Positions 17,179-25,387 of a stretch of DNA of 64,000 nt are shown one piece after another. The stretch is from the NCBI RefSeq assembly GCF_013376105.1, contig NZ_JAAMFM010000020.1, forward strand, positions 1 to 64,000. The letters run 5' to 3'. The translations under genes were made by a program, and so were the position numbers. Positions within the stretch are counted from its first letter, which is position 1. The number at the start of each line of letters is the position of its first letter. The notes beneath the pieces are model-generated. The model was not told where the DNA came from, did no database searches, and was given only the letters and a program-made list of their open reading frames with translations. Source of the stretch: Arthrobacter wenxiniae. Its GTDB lineage: Bacteria > Actinomycetota > Actinomycetes > Actinomycetales > Micrococcaceae.

Positions 17179-18371
17179 GCCGACGCCAGCTTTCCGGAAT
17201 CGACGACGACGGCGCTTCCGCCGGCTTGGGCGGACCGGGCCACGGCGTCGAGCAGTTCCATGTTGTGGACCCCGTCGTCGAACGTGGCGTTGCGCGGGAG
17301 CGAGGCGGCCTGGTCAATGCCGGCCACCTCTTCAAGGAAGGCCCTGGCCTGATAGCCGAAGGCGTCGTTCTGGCCGAAGCCCACGCTGGGGGCGTCCATG
17401 GCCAGGCCGCCGCCGATGTAGGGGTGCTCCGGGCCGAGGATGACCTGGCGGTAGCCGCGCTGCGCGGATGCGCCGTCGTTGAGGAACAGGCCGATCTCGG
17501 CCGGGCGGCGCTGGTCAAAGGTGGCGGCCCCGTTTTCGCAGAACACCTCGAAGATCAGGCTGTTGGCGTGGCCGGCGGCAACCCTGGACACCTCGAAGCT
17601 GCCGACGCCCTGGTCAAACGTTGCCGAGAACGCCGCGTAGTCGTCATTCTCGACCCGCTCAAAGGTGTCGCCGACGGCTGCATGGTCGTGTCCCATGACG
17701 GCGCCCAGCGGCAGCGGCCGTTCGCCGATGACGGTGCTCAGCTGGCCCCCGTTGACGGAACGGACGTCCCCGCACAGGAACTCTGCCACGTAGGCCAGGT
17801 GGCTGCCGACGTCGGCCAGCGCGCCGGACCCGGCCGTGCCCTTGTAGCGCCAGCTCATGGGCGCCTGCGGGTTGGATCCGTAGTCGGTCCAGTAGCGGCC
17901 GCTGAAGTGCAGGACCTTGCCGAGGACCCCTGACTGGACCAGGTCCCGGATGTAGGCGATGCCGGGGGTGCGGCGGAAGGTGTAGCCGATGCGGGCGATG
18001 GACCGGGCATTGCGCGCGGCCTCGGCCATGGCCCGGGCGTCGGCCAGCGTGTCGCTCAGCGGCTTCTCGCACAGGACATGCTTGCCCGCGGCCAGCAGCC
18101 CCTCGACCACCTCGCGGTGGAGGGAGTTGGCGATGACGACGCTGACCACGTCGATGTCATCCGCCGCGGCAATGGCCTGCCAGGAGGTGTCGGAGCGTTC
18201 ATAGCCGAAGCGCCTGGCGGCGTGGCTGCCAAATTCAGCGTTCACGTCGCCAATGGACACGAGCCGGATGGGCGGCAGAACGGGGTTGTACAGGGTGGAC
18301 GCGGTGCGGAAGGCGGCAGCGTGCGCCTTGCCGGCCATGCCGGCGCCAATGACGGCTATCCCTAAACTCAT
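17175..18371 (-). CDS. Gfo/Idh/MocA family oxidoreductase
   Basis: The start at 18371 is chosen for its AAAGGAGAACC ribosome binding site. The 398-residue protein opens with the Rossmann motif GIAVIGAGMAGKAHA, contains the conserved HVLCEKPLSDTLADARAM segment with the catalytic-region lysine (about 93-112), and ends in a Gfo/Idh/MocA C-terminal alpha/beta domain. It would oxidise a sugar or polyol using NAD(P). The operator-promoter unit at 18421-18482 lies upstream, so the divergent LacI regulator at 18533 probably controls it together with the isomerase. Confidence 0.88.
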   Translation of the reverse strand: MSLGIAVIGAGMAGKAHAAAFRTASTLYNPVLPPIRLVSIGDVNAEFGSHAARRFGYERSDTSWQAIAAADDIDVVSVVIANSLHREVVEGLLAAGKHVLCEKPLSDTLADARAMAEAARNARSIARIGYTFRRTPGIAYIRDLVQSGVLGKVLHFSGRYWTDYGSNPQAPMSWRYKGTAGSGALADVGSHLAYVAEFLCGDVRSVNGGQLSTVIGERPLPLGAVMGHDHAAVGDTFERVENDDYAAFSATFDQGVGSFEVSRVAAGHANSLIFEVFCENGAATFDQRRPAEIGLFLNDGASAQRGYRQVILGPEHPYIGGGLAMDAPSVGFGQNDAFGYQARAFLEEVAGIDQAASLPRNATFDDGVHNMELLDAVARSAQAGGSAVVVDSGKLASA

Positions 18372-18420
18372 GGAGGTTCTCCTTTGAAATCCAGCTTCGG
18401 AGCGTGACCCGGGCTGTGTT

Positions 18421-18482
18421 GTTTGGAGCGCTACAAATTGCGCCGGTTCAGTTAGGTTAGTTTCATCCATATGTCCTGTCAA
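18421..18482 (-). promoter_or_regulatory. Promoter and LacI-type operator of the oxidoreductase-isomerase operon
   Basis: On the minus strand TTGACA (18482-18477) and TAACCT (18459-18454) are separated by 17 bp, a good housekeeping promoter. Just downstream lies TTTGTAGCGCTCCAAA (18437-18422), an imperfect palindrome around AGCGCT. The same core occurs at 19600-19615 before the binding-protein gene, supporting one common regulator, the LacI protein encoded between the two sites. Binding downstream of the -10 would block transcription. Confidence 0.75.
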
Positions 18483-18532
18483 TATGTTTCCCGGTAGTCT
18501 CGTGTGTCAGAGACGAAAGGATTCTCCCGACG

Positions 18533-19606
18533 ATGGCCACCACTGCTTCCAAGTCCAGGCGCCCCACCATCTCCGACGTGGCCAGGCGCGCCGGCGTTTC
18601 GACTTCCCTGGTGTCCCTGGTCCTGCAGGGCTCCCCGCTGGTGCGCGAACCCAAGCGGGCCGCCGTGGACGCGGCCATCAAGGAGCTGGGGTACCGCCCG
18701 AGCCGGGCCGCCGCGACCCTTGCCGGCGGCAGGACCAAAACCGTCGGGCTCATCATTGACGACTACCGCAACTTGTGGTTTGTTGAGCTCCTCCAGGGCT
18801 TGCAGTCCGAGCTTGACAAGCACGGCTACCACGTCACCGTGCTGGATTCGAAGGCCGGCGACGCCCCCGGGAACGGAGCCATTGACCAGCTGCTCTCCAT
18901 GCGGGTTGACGGCATAGTGGTGGCCATGGATCCGCGCGACTCGATGCTTGAGGCGACCTGGGCCCCCACCGTTGTTGCCGGCTGGCGGGACCGGATCCCC
19001 GAAGGCGCCGACCTGATTGCCAATGACGACAGCGCCGGCGGGCGCCTCGCGGCCGGACACCTGCTGGAGCTGGGGCACACCCGGATCGGCCACCTGACGG
19101 GGTCGGGAGGGGCCGCGACCCACCGCCGGGCCGGCTTCCTCCTGCGCTGCGCCGAGGCGGGCCTGCCCGTGCGGCTTTGGGGGGAAGGCCACGGAACCAG
19201 CGAAGAGGACGGCTACCAGGCCGCCTGCGCACTCATGGACCACTTCCCCGACACGACGGCCATTTTTGCCGCCAATGACATCATGGCGGTGGGGGCCCTG
19301 GCGGCCCTGCGGGAACGGGGGCTGCAGGCGCCACGGGACGTTTCAGTCCTCGGCTACGACAATTCACCCCTGGCCATGTCGCGCTACCTTGATCTGAGCT
19401 CCGTCGACGCCAAAAGCGGCGACGTCGGCGCGGGAGCAGCACAGGCGCTGCTGGCCCGCATGGAGGATCCCGCCCGCACCCTGCTGCGGACGCTGATCCC
19501 GCCGGCGCTGGCACCGCGGGGCACCACGGCGCCCCTCGGCGCCCGAGCCGGGCACCGGCGTCGTGCATCCCAGGGGCCCCGGCCCCGGCCGGCACACGAT
19601 TTATAG
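18533..19606 (+). CDS. LacI-family transcriptional regulator
   Basis: The 357-residue protein has a LacI helix-turn-helix (PTISDVARRAGVSTSLVSLV, about residues 10-29) and a sugar-binding-protein-like effector domain. Conserved features include VDGIVVAMDP and AIFAANDIMAVGALAAL. Its last 30 or so residues are arginine- and proline-rich, unlike typical LacI C-termini, and may reflect a frame change near the end. The TAG stop overlaps the operator at 19600-19615. It sits between two matching operators, one before the divergent oxidoreductase operon and one before the following binding-protein gene, and presumably represses both. Confidence 0.88.
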   Translation: MATTASKSRRPTISDVARRAGVSTSLVSLVLQGSPLVREPKRAAVDAAIKELGYRPSRAAATLAGGRTKTVGLIIDDYRNLWFVELLQGLQSELDKHGYHVTVLDSKAGDAPGNGAIDQLLSMRVDGIVVAMDPRDSMLEATWAPTVVAGWRDRIPEGADLIANDDSAGGRLAAGHLLELGHTRIGHLTGSGGAATHRRAGFLLRCAEAGLPVRLWGEGHGTSEEDGYQAACALMDHFPDTTAIFAANDIMAVGALAALRERGLQAPRDVSVLGYDNSPLAMSRYLDLSSVDAKSGDVGAGAAQALLARMEDPARTLLRTLIPPALAPRGTTAPLGARAGHRRRASQGPRPRPAHDL

Positions 19607-19661
19607 CGCTACAAACATTTTCCTCAAAAGTCTTGTGGCCCCATCCGGCGGCGCGTACAGT
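19600..19661 (+). promoter_or_regulatory. LacI-type operator and possible promoter of the binding-protein gene
   Basis: TTTATAGCGCTACAAA (19600-19615) matches the operator at 18422-18437 in its AGCGCTACAAA half and overlaps the stop codon of the regulator gene. A possible promoter follows: TTGTGG (19633-19638), 17 bp, TACAGT (19656-19661). The operator is well supported by the duplicate site; the promoter is weaker. Confidence 0.65.
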
Positions 19662-19804
19662 GATCCTCACGCACTCACTTTGTCTTGACAATAGGATGTG
19701 CTGCCCAGGCCCCTCCAACGGCCGCACCAGACCCCCTTGGGCCTTCCGCATCCCCGACGGGAGCGGCGTCCAACGGCAGTCCCACATATCAAAGGAGATC
19801 AATT

Positions 19805-20806
19805 GTGAGGAAGTTTTCTTGGCGCATGGCGGCGCTGACGGCCGCCGTGGTGCCCATGCTGGCGCTGAGCGCCTGTTCCAGTTCCGGCGGACGGACCACC
19901 GACACGGCCCCGGCGGGCAGCGGCGGACAGGCCGTGAGCACTCCCCGGCTCAACATTGCCCTGATCACGCACGCCCCGGCCGGGGACACCTTTTGGGACA
20001 TTGTCCGCAAGGGTGCCCAGGAGGCGGCCAACAAGGACAACGTCAACCTGCTGTACACCTCCGACACCGACGCGGGCGGGCAGGCCCAGCTGGTCCAGCA
20101 GGCCATCGACCAGAAGGTGGATGGCATCGCCGTCACCCTGGCCACGCCCGACGCGCTCAAGGGAGTGCTGAAGAAGGCGGAGGACGCAGGCATTCCAGTG
20201 GTCAGCCTGAACTCCGGCGAGGATGTCTTCAAGAGCCTGGGCGCCTTCACGCACTTCGGCTCGGACGAGAACGTGGCCGGCGCCGCCGTCGGCACCCGGC
20301 TGGCAGCCGAAGGCGTCAAGCACCCGATCTGCGTCATCCAGGCCCAGGGGAACGTGGGGCTGCAGGCCCGCTGCGCCGGCGTCAAGTCCAAGGTCCCGGG
20401 CACGGAAATCCTTTACGTCCAGGGCACGGACATGACCCAGGTGGACTCGACGGTGACGGCCAAGTTGCAGGCCAATTCAAGCGTGGACGCCATCATCGGC
20501 CTGGGCGCGCCGATCACGCTGACCATTGTGAAGGACGTCGCCAGCCTCAACCTGCAGGACAAGGTCAAGGTGGCCTCCTTCGACCTGAACGCAACGCTGG
20601 CGCAGTCGATCATCGACGGCAAGGTGCAGTTCACGGTGGACCAGCAGCCCTGGCTGCAGGGCTATGACTCCATTGACGCCCTCTGGCAGTACAAGCGCGG
20701 CGGGTTCAAGGTGGGCGGCGGGCTGCCCGTGCTGACCGGACCATCCATCATTGACAAGACGAACGCCCCCGCCGTCCTCACGTTCGCCAAGGAAGGCATC
20801 CGCTAG
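19805..20806 (+). CDS. Sugar ABC transporter substrate-binding lipoprotein without adjacent permease
   Basis: The GTG at 19805 follows AAAGGAG with 7 bp spacing and starts a 333-residue precursor with a short signal and lipobox LSAC (Cys near residue 23). The mature part is a Peripla_BP_4 domain (NIALITHAPAGDTFWDIVRK; IVKDVASLNLQDKVKVASFD). It should bind a sugar or cyclitol related to the substrate of the adjacent isomerase and oxidoreductase. Unlike the locus at 2.5-5.4 kb, no permease or ATPase follows: the gene ends at a tandem repeat and a hairpin. It must use transport components encoded elsewhere, or the rest of its operon has been lost. Confidence 0.9.
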   Translation: MRKFSWRMAALTAAVVPMLALSACSSSGGRTTDTAPAGSGGQAVSTPRLNIALITHAPAGDTFWDIVRKGAQEAANKDNVNLLYTSDTDAGGQAQLVQQAIDQKVDGIAVTLATPDALKGVLKKAEDAGIPVVSLNSGEDVFKSLGAFTHFGSDENVAGAAVGTRLAAEGVKHPICVIQAQGNVGLQARCAGVKSKVPGTEILYVQGTDMTQVDSTVTAKLQANSSVDAIIGLGAPITLTIVKDVASLNLQDKVKVASFDLNATLAQSIIDGKVQFTVDQQPWLQGYDSIDALWQYKRGGFKVGGGLPVLTGPSIIDKTNAPAVLTFAKEGIR

Positions 20807-20810
20807 GACC

Positions 20811-20900
20811 GGCCCGGGTCCCGGAAGGAGCCGCCGTGACGGCCCGGGTCCCGGAAGGAGCCGCCGTAACGGCCCGGGTCCCGGAAGGAGCCGCCGTAAC
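20811..20900 (+). repeat. 30-bp tandem repeat, three copies, downstream of the binding-protein gene
   Basis: Three adjacent 30-bp units start at 20811, 20841 and 20871, differing at a single base (G/A near the unit end). Each contains GGCCCGGGTCCCGGAAGGAG and ends in CCGCCGT. They lie 4 bp after the stop codon and run directly into the 17-bp stem hairpin, whose left arm resembles the unit start. The repeat appears derived from the terminator arm. Confidence 0.92.
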
Positions 20901-20938
20901 GGCCCGGGTCCGGGAAGACCCTCCCGGACCCGGGCCGT
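20899..20938. terminator. Perfect 17-bp stem hairpin
   Basis: ACGGCCCGGGTCCGGGA (20899-20915) is exactly complementary to 20922-20938, with a 6-nt loop AGACCC. No T-run follows on either strand. It lies between the plus-strand binding-protein gene and the minus-strand ABC-2 permease and could end transcription from both sides. Confidence 0.8.
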
Positions 20939-20946
20939 CCGGGCTT

Positions 20947-21096
20947 TCAACCGGCGGCAATGGTCATGTTCTTCCACCATTGGGCGGTGATGGCAATGCC
21001 GAGCAACGCAACCCGGACGCAGAGGAAGAGCTGGATCGGGCTGACTGCCGCGGCGGCGGCCGGTCCACCCAGGCCCATCCACAGCCCGGGCGCCGC
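20947..21096 (-). other. In-frame continuation of the ABC-2 permease beyond a TAG codon
   Basis: Directly after the TAG at 21099-21097 the same frame runs on for 49 codons to a TGA at 20949-20947. The peptide begins AAPGLWMGLGGP and includes IQLFLCVRVALLGIAITAQW, a convincing last membrane helix followed by WKNMTIAAG. This is what the C-terminus of such permeases looks like. The gene is therefore interrupted by one nonsense codon, unless the codon is read through or is a sequencing error. Confidence 0.7.
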
Positions 21097-21729
21097 CTAG
21101 GGAAACCACGCCCCGGCTCCAAAAGCCGTCACAACCTGGTTGGCAACCACCAGCAATATCAGGGCGCCGACGCCGGGAAGGTAGCCGCGCGCGACGCTCG
21201 CCACCACGGCGAGGGGGCAGGCCAGCAGGGCTGCCATGGCGCCGGCGCACAATGCCCTGCCCGCGGCCTCCAAGGCCGCCGGCCCGGGGACGCCGAGTCC
21301 GATGACGGAGCCGGCGAGGAGGGCCGTCGCCACGCAGGCCAGGCAAAGGCCCAGGGACCAGGGCAGGATCACCATGAACTTCACACAGGCAAGCCGCCGC
21401 AGGCTGACCGGCAGTGCGAAGAGTCCCCCCACGGTCTTGTCGGTGAACTCGCGCCCGAAACTCCAGCACACCACGAACCCGATGCCCATCAGCGCCCCAA
21501 CGGACAGCAGCATCCCCACCATCCCCAGATACCCGGCCCAGCCTGCCGTCGTCACCATGGCGGCGGCCTTGAGGCCGATCAGGCTGGATGGGGCGGAGTT
21601 CGCCGCAACCATGAACGCCGCGGCGAGCGCCGGAAGGCCGCCGGCAATCAGCGCGGAGACTGTGCGGACCACCGGCGCCCGGCGGAATTTTAGTGCCTCA
21701 AACTCCAGGGCCCGGCCGGACGTCCTCAT
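21097..21729 (-). CDS. ABC-2 type transporter permease, cut short by an in-frame TAG
   Basis: The 210-residue product has about five hydrophobic helices, with the conserved cytosolic segment GREFTDKTVGGLFALPVSLR (about 94-113) typical of ABC-2 permeases. It overlaps the ATPase gene stop and is the third member of a TetR, ATPase, permease operon. Translation stops at TAG (21099-21097), and an in-frame 49-codon stretch after it supplies the expected sixth helix. The truncated protein may be inactive. The transport substrate is unknown; such operons often export drugs or peptides. Confidence 0.8.
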   Translation of the reverse strand: MRTSGRALEFEALKFRRAPVVRTVSALIAGGLPALAAAFMVAANSAPSSLIGLKAAAMVTTAGWAGYLGMVGMLLSVGALMGIGFVVCWSFGREFTDKTVGGLFALPVSLRRLACVKFMVILPWSLGLCLACVATALLAGSVIGLGVPGPAALEAAGRALCAGAMAALLACPLAVVASVARGYLPGVGALILLVVANQVVTAFGAGAWFP

Positions 21730-22496
21730 GGTTGCCCCGGCCCCTGCGCGGCGGACCGCTGCTCATCGGACCGCTGCTGATCGGCCCGCAGCACCCGGTC
21801 AAAGAACTGCCGTTCAAGATCCACGGTCCCAGGCTGAAGATTGCCAATGACCCGTCCACGGTGGAGCACGCTGATCCGGCCGGCCATCCGCGCCACCTCG
21901 TCAAGGTGGTGGCTGGAGACCAGGATGGCGGCGCCGCTCGCCCGGCAGGCGTCCTGAAGCAGCTGGCGGAGAACGATGACGCCGCGCGGGTCCAGGGCGT
22001 TTCCCGGCTCGTCCAGAACAAGCATGGTGGGCCGGTGGACCAGGGCGGCGGCCAGTCCCAGCCGCTGTCTGTTTCCCAGCGACAGGGTCCCGGCGCGTCT
22101 GGCGGCATACTCCTCCAGCCCCAGGCTGTTCAAGGCCGCTTCGGGCGCAGAGCCGGCGTCTTTGCGGCCCATGCCGTGCAGGCGGGCCGAGGAATAGACG
22201 TTCTCCCGCACTGTCAGCTCCGGGTAGGCGAAGGGCGCCTCCAGCATTTGTCCGAGCCGGGACCAGGTCCGTGCCCCCGCCCCGGATACAGGCACTCCCG
22301 CCAGGGAGCCCGAGCCGCGGTCCGGGGCGGGCATGCCCAGCAGAATCCGCATCAGGGTCGTCTTTCCGGCCCCGTTCAGCCCGACCAGGGCGTGGATTTC
22401 AGCCGGCCCCACGTCCAGGGACACCCCGTCAAGGACGGGGAGTCCGCCCAGCGACTTGGTTATCCGGTCCGCCGCAATGACGGCAGGCACGGTCAC
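21726..22496 (-). CDS. ABC transporter ATP-binding protein
   Basis: GTG at 22496 is chosen because it overlaps the TetR stop (GTGA) and the ATPase domain starts immediately. The 256-residue protein has Walker A GLNGAGKTT (about 38-46), a signature-like SLGNRQRLGLAAALV in which the usual LSGGQ is LSLGN, Walker B LVLDEPGNALDP and the switch His in SSHHLDEV. The altered signature is common in this subfamily. It would power the ABC-2 permease encoded next. The C-terminal 20 residues are Gln/Arg/Ser-rich. Confidence 0.88.
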   Translation of the reverse strand: MTVPAVIAADRITKSLGGLPVLDGVSLDVGPAEIHALVGLNGAGKTTLMRILLGMPAPDRGSGSLAGVPVSGAGARTWSRLGQMLEAPFAYPELTVRENVYSSARLHGMGRKDAGSAPEAALNSLGLEEYAARRAGTLSLGNRQRLGLAAALVHRPTMLVLDEPGNALDPRGVIVLRQLLQDACRASGAAILVSSHHLDEVARMAGRISVLHRGRVIGNLQPGTVDLERQFFDRVLRADQQRSDEQRSAAQGPGQP

Positions 22497-23110
22497 GGGG
22501 AACCGTCCGCATCCCCCGCAGCGGTGGCCGGCCCGCCGATTTGTCCGCCCAGGAGGGCCAGTGCGGCATTCATGCGTTCCGGCAGATCCTGCCCGTCCGG
22601 TTCCGACGCCCAGTCCAAGAGGGCGGCCGTCAAGCCGCCAAGGCACGCACCGGCGGCAACCCGTGCCTCAACCCGTCCGACGCCGGTTCCCGTCAGGGCT
22701 GTGACGATCAGCTGCTCGGTCCTGCGGTTGTTTTCCCAGATGCCTGCCGCGAGCCTGGCGTGGCCCGCTATCAGCCTGATCCTGTCCCTGGTGGCGTTGA
22801 TGGCCGGTTCCGGGATCGAGCCCCATGCCGCGGCCAGGCCCGTCCGGACACGCTCCAGCGCCGGCAACGTGCGGTCCTGTGCCGCCATGACATCCGCGAT
22901 TACCGGGTCATAGGGGTCGTCGAAGACCACGGCGTCCTTGGTGGGAAAGTGCCGGAAGAAGGTCACCTGCGTAACCCCTGCCGCCGCGGCAATTTGGGCC
23001 ACTGTGGTGCCGTCGAACCCACGCTGCCTGAAGAGCGCCATGGCCTGCTCCTGCAGGCGCGCCTTGGTCGTCGCAGCTTTTCCGATGCCAATAATGTTAG
23101 TCACTAACAT
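22493..23110 (-). CDS. TetR-family transcriptional regulator
   Basis: The 205-residue protein has an N-terminal TetR helix-turn-helix (MALFRQRGFDGTTVAQIAAA then GVTQVTFFRHFPTKD) and a helical ligand domain. It is the first gene of the TetR-ATPase-permease operon and probably represses it. A perfect palindrome (23093-23111) covers the annotated ATG, so this regulator most likely binds its own start region. No ribosome binding site precedes the ATG at 23110 or the GTG at 23104; a leaderless transcript is possible, and the exact start is uncertain by a few codons. Confidence 0.85.
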   Translation of the reverse strand: MLVTNIIGIGKAATTKARLQEQAMALFRQRGFDGTTVAQIAAAAGVTQVTFFRHFPTKDAVVFDDPYDPVIADVMAAQDRTLPALERVRTGLAAAWGSIPEPAINATRDRIRLIAGHARLAAGIWENNRRTEQLIVTALTGTGVGRVEARVAAGACLGGLTAALLDWASEPDGQDLPERMNAALALLGGQIGGPATAAGDADGSP

Positions 23111-23111
23111 T
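23093..23111. promoter_or_regulatory. TetR operator palindrome overlapping the regulator start codon
   Basis: AATGTTAGT-C-ACTAACATT is a perfect 9-1-9 inverted repeat and includes the putative ATG of the TetR gene on the minus strand. A weak minus-strand promoter (TTGACC near 23126, TAACAT about 18 bp later) overlaps it. Autoregulation is the simple reading. Confidence 0.75.
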
Positions 23112-23277
23112 TCAAGGGGTCAAGGATGTGCCGCAACCCGGGAGGTCCGCCAAATGAGTCCTTGTCACCCCATGGAGACTGAGGATAATAATTCCCAAGG
23201 CCCAACAATTAGCCACCATCTTGCGGGCCCCGGCGGTCGGCTGTTTGCGGGGGCCGATGAGGGGTGGAGGAGTCACC

Positions 23278-24243
23278 ATGGGGTGGTGTGCGAATGCCAG
23301 GAAGCGGCCATGCGCCTTGGCGGCCGCCGCGCTGCTGGCGCTCGCCGGCTGCAGCGCGTCACCGCCCGCGGCCGCCCCCCAGTCGCCCACGGCGGGCGGG
23401 ATGACGGCAGGGTCCGCCAGCGACAGCGCCCGGGCGGGCGCGCCGGGGAGCACCGGCAATCCCGGGAACAACTCAGGTCCCAGGAACAATGGAAGTTCCG
23501 GGACAAACGGGAATAACGACGGCGGCGTGCTGGCCTGGGTTCCCCCCGGGCCAGTGGATCCAGCCGACCCCCCTCAAAGCCAGTGGTACGTGCTGCTGCA
23601 GGCCAAGGATTGCGACGGCCTGGCAGCCGCCGTCAACGCCGGCAACTCGACGACGTCCGACGGGTTCGCGCTGTGGAGTGCGGCCACGGCCGCCTGCCGG
23701 GCCGTGTACCAGGGCCAGGCATCCGGATGGACGGATGCCGCCGCCGGACTCGCGACACTGCAGCGGCCCGGAGACGACCGCTGCCTGGACCGGGCCGCCT
23801 ACGACCTCGTCGCCGCCCTCGTGACGTTCCACTCGGAACACCCCGCCGCGGCGCCTTCCCCCGCGGCGGGGCCCGGAACGGCTTGCCCCTTGGGCCTGGT
23901 GGGGCTCGACGCACTTGACGGGCAGGGGGCCAGCAGCACGCCCTCGAGCGGATTGGCCGGAGGCCGCTTCCAGCTGGCCGGCCGCTTCCTAGACGTCGTG
24001 GCCGTCATGGTGGGCGGGCAACGCGTGGCGGCCGAGCCGGATCCGGACCAGCCCGGACGCTGGGACGCCGTCATCCCGCCCGCCGCGGCAGCGGGCACGG
24101 TCCAGATCACGGCCGTGGGAAGCGCCGGGGCCATCCCCGGCTCGCTCACGTTCACCTATCTATCCGGCTCATCCACGGCTCCGGATGCCACCACGCCCGG
24201 CCAGTCAAGTGTGGCCACGCCCTCGGAAGGGGACCTCGGCTGA
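23278..24243 (+). CDS. Hypothetical lipoprotein with a possible IPT/TIG-like C-terminal domain
   Basis: The ATG at 23278 is chosen for its GGAGGAG ribosome binding site. The 321-residue precursor has a signal peptide and lipobox LALAGC (Cys near 23), then a Ser/Pro/Gly/Asn-rich linker to about residue 85, then a helical part containing VLLQAKDCDGLAAAVNAGN. The region about 230-300 (LAGGRFQLAGRFLDVVAVMV, AGTVQITAVGSAGAIPGSLT) resembles an immunoglobulin-like IPT/TIG or similar beta-sandwich. It should be displayed on the outer face of the membrane. Its stop overlaps the start of the membrane-protein gene (ATGA-type), so the two are coupled. No known function. Confidence 0.7.
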   Translation: MGWCANARKRPCALAAAALLALAGCSASPPAAAPQSPTAGGMTAGSASDSARAGAPGSTGNPGNNSGPRNNGSSGTNGNNDGGVLAWVPPGPVDPADPPQSQWYVLLQAKDCDGLAAAVNAGNSTTSDGFALWSAATAACRAVYQGQASGWTDAAAGLATLQRPGDDRCLDRAAYDLVAALVTFHSEHPAAAPSPAAGPGTACPLGLVGLDALDGQGASSTPSSGLAGGRFQLAGRFLDVVAVMVGGQRVAAEPDPDQPGRWDAVIPPAAAAGTVQITAVGSAGAIPGSLTFTYLSGSSTAPDATTPGQSSVATPSEGDLG

Positions 24244-25214
24244 TGGCCGGCGGACCAGCCGACGGCGCCACACCCGACGCCACCACGGCGGGCGGCGCCA
24301 CACCCGACGGCGCCACAGCAGGCGCCACGGCGGGCGGCACGGAGGCCCCGGACGGCGACGTCGCGACGCCGCTGGCGAAGGTCCTGGCGATCATTTCCTC
24401 GATCGGCCCTCCCGTCACGGTGGCCACGGCGCTGCTCGTCTACTTTGGCTGGGCACGCTCCGACGCCCAGGCCCGGGCCATGGGGCTGGACGTCAGCCTG
24501 TTTGGCTACTCCGTGCAGGACTACGCCCTGCGGAGCATCCGGTCATTGTTCTTTCCCCTTGTCTCGCTCCTGATTGCCGGCCTGGCGTGGCTGGCCGTCG
24601 ACGGCTGGGTGCGCGGCCAGATGGAACCGGGGCGGCGGGGCCCGCTGATGGCCCGCCTGTCGGCAGCGGCGACCGTCGGCGGCACCGCCCTGGCCGGCGG
24701 CTGCTGGCTCCTGGCCGTGGTCCTACCCCGGGGGGCATTCCTGGCGGTTCCCTTCCTGATGGCTGCCGGCGTCCTGCTGGCCGAGTGGGGCGTGCGCCTG
24801 CACCGCCTCACGCTCGGGCAGCCGCCAAGGACCTCAGGGAGGCTGGTCCTCCAGCACCGGGCCCTGGAGGCCACATTCGTCTTCACGCTCGTGACGGTGC
24901 TGTTGTTCTGGGGCGTTTCGGATTTCGCCCAGGTGGTCGGGCGCGGCTTGGCGGCCGACGTCCAGGCCCAGCTGGCGTCGCTGCCGCGGGCGGACGTTTA
25001 CAGCCATGCCGACCTCTCCATCGGCGCGCCCGGCGTGGCCCAGAACCGGCTCGGAACGGCGTCGGCACCTGTCTACAAATACACGGGCCTGCACCTCCTG
25101 GTCGTCAGCGGCGGACGCTTCTTTTTGCTGCCCGACGGCTGGACGCTGGCCCGGGGCACCGTCGTCGTCCTTCCTGACAACGACGACGTCCGGGTGGAGT
25201 TCGGCAACCGGTAA
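24243..25214 (+). CDS. Hypothetical membrane protein coupled to the lipoprotein
   Basis: The 323-residue protein starts with an Ala/Thr/Gly/Pro-rich repetitive region (residues 1-40, units like GGATPDGATAG), followed by membrane helices near 48-75, 95-120, 140-165 and 220-240, and a soluble C-terminal part of about 80 residues (VYKYTGLHLLVVSGGRFFLL and VVLPDNDDVRVEFGNR). No Pfam-type family was recognised. The start overlaps the stop of the lipoprotein gene, which suggests a shared envelope function. Confidence 0.7.
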   Translation: MAGGPADGATPDATTAGGATPDGATAGATAGGTEAPDGDVATPLAKVLAIISSIGPPVTVATALLVYFGWARSDAQARAMGLDVSLFGYSVQDYALRSIRSLFFPLVSLLIAGLAWLAVDGWVRGQMEPGRRGPLMARLSAAATVGGTALAGGCWLLAVVLPRGAFLAVPFLMAAGVLLAEWGVRLHRLTLGQPPRTSGRLVLQHRALEATFVFTLVTVLLFWGVSDFAQVVGRGLAADVQAQLASLPRADVYSHADLSIGAPGVAQNRLGTASAPVYKYTGLHLLVVSGGRFFLLPDGWTLARGTVVVLPDNDDVRVEFGNR

Positions 25215-25387
25215 AGTCGCCACAGTGGCGGACGGGGCGCGGCGGCCGGACAGGCGGCGCCGGCCGGAAACCTGCTTTCCGAAGAACCCCCTTGACATGC
25301 CCCGGGGCGCGGAGGATTCTCAATTTCAACCATGCTGTTGCGGGCCCGACAGGACCACGGCATGGCGGTGAAGGAGGAACCACAATC

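Noticed and set aside
20811-20940. Repeat array as a CRISPR-like array
   Set aside because: The 30-bp units are directly contiguous without spacers, and no cas genes are present.
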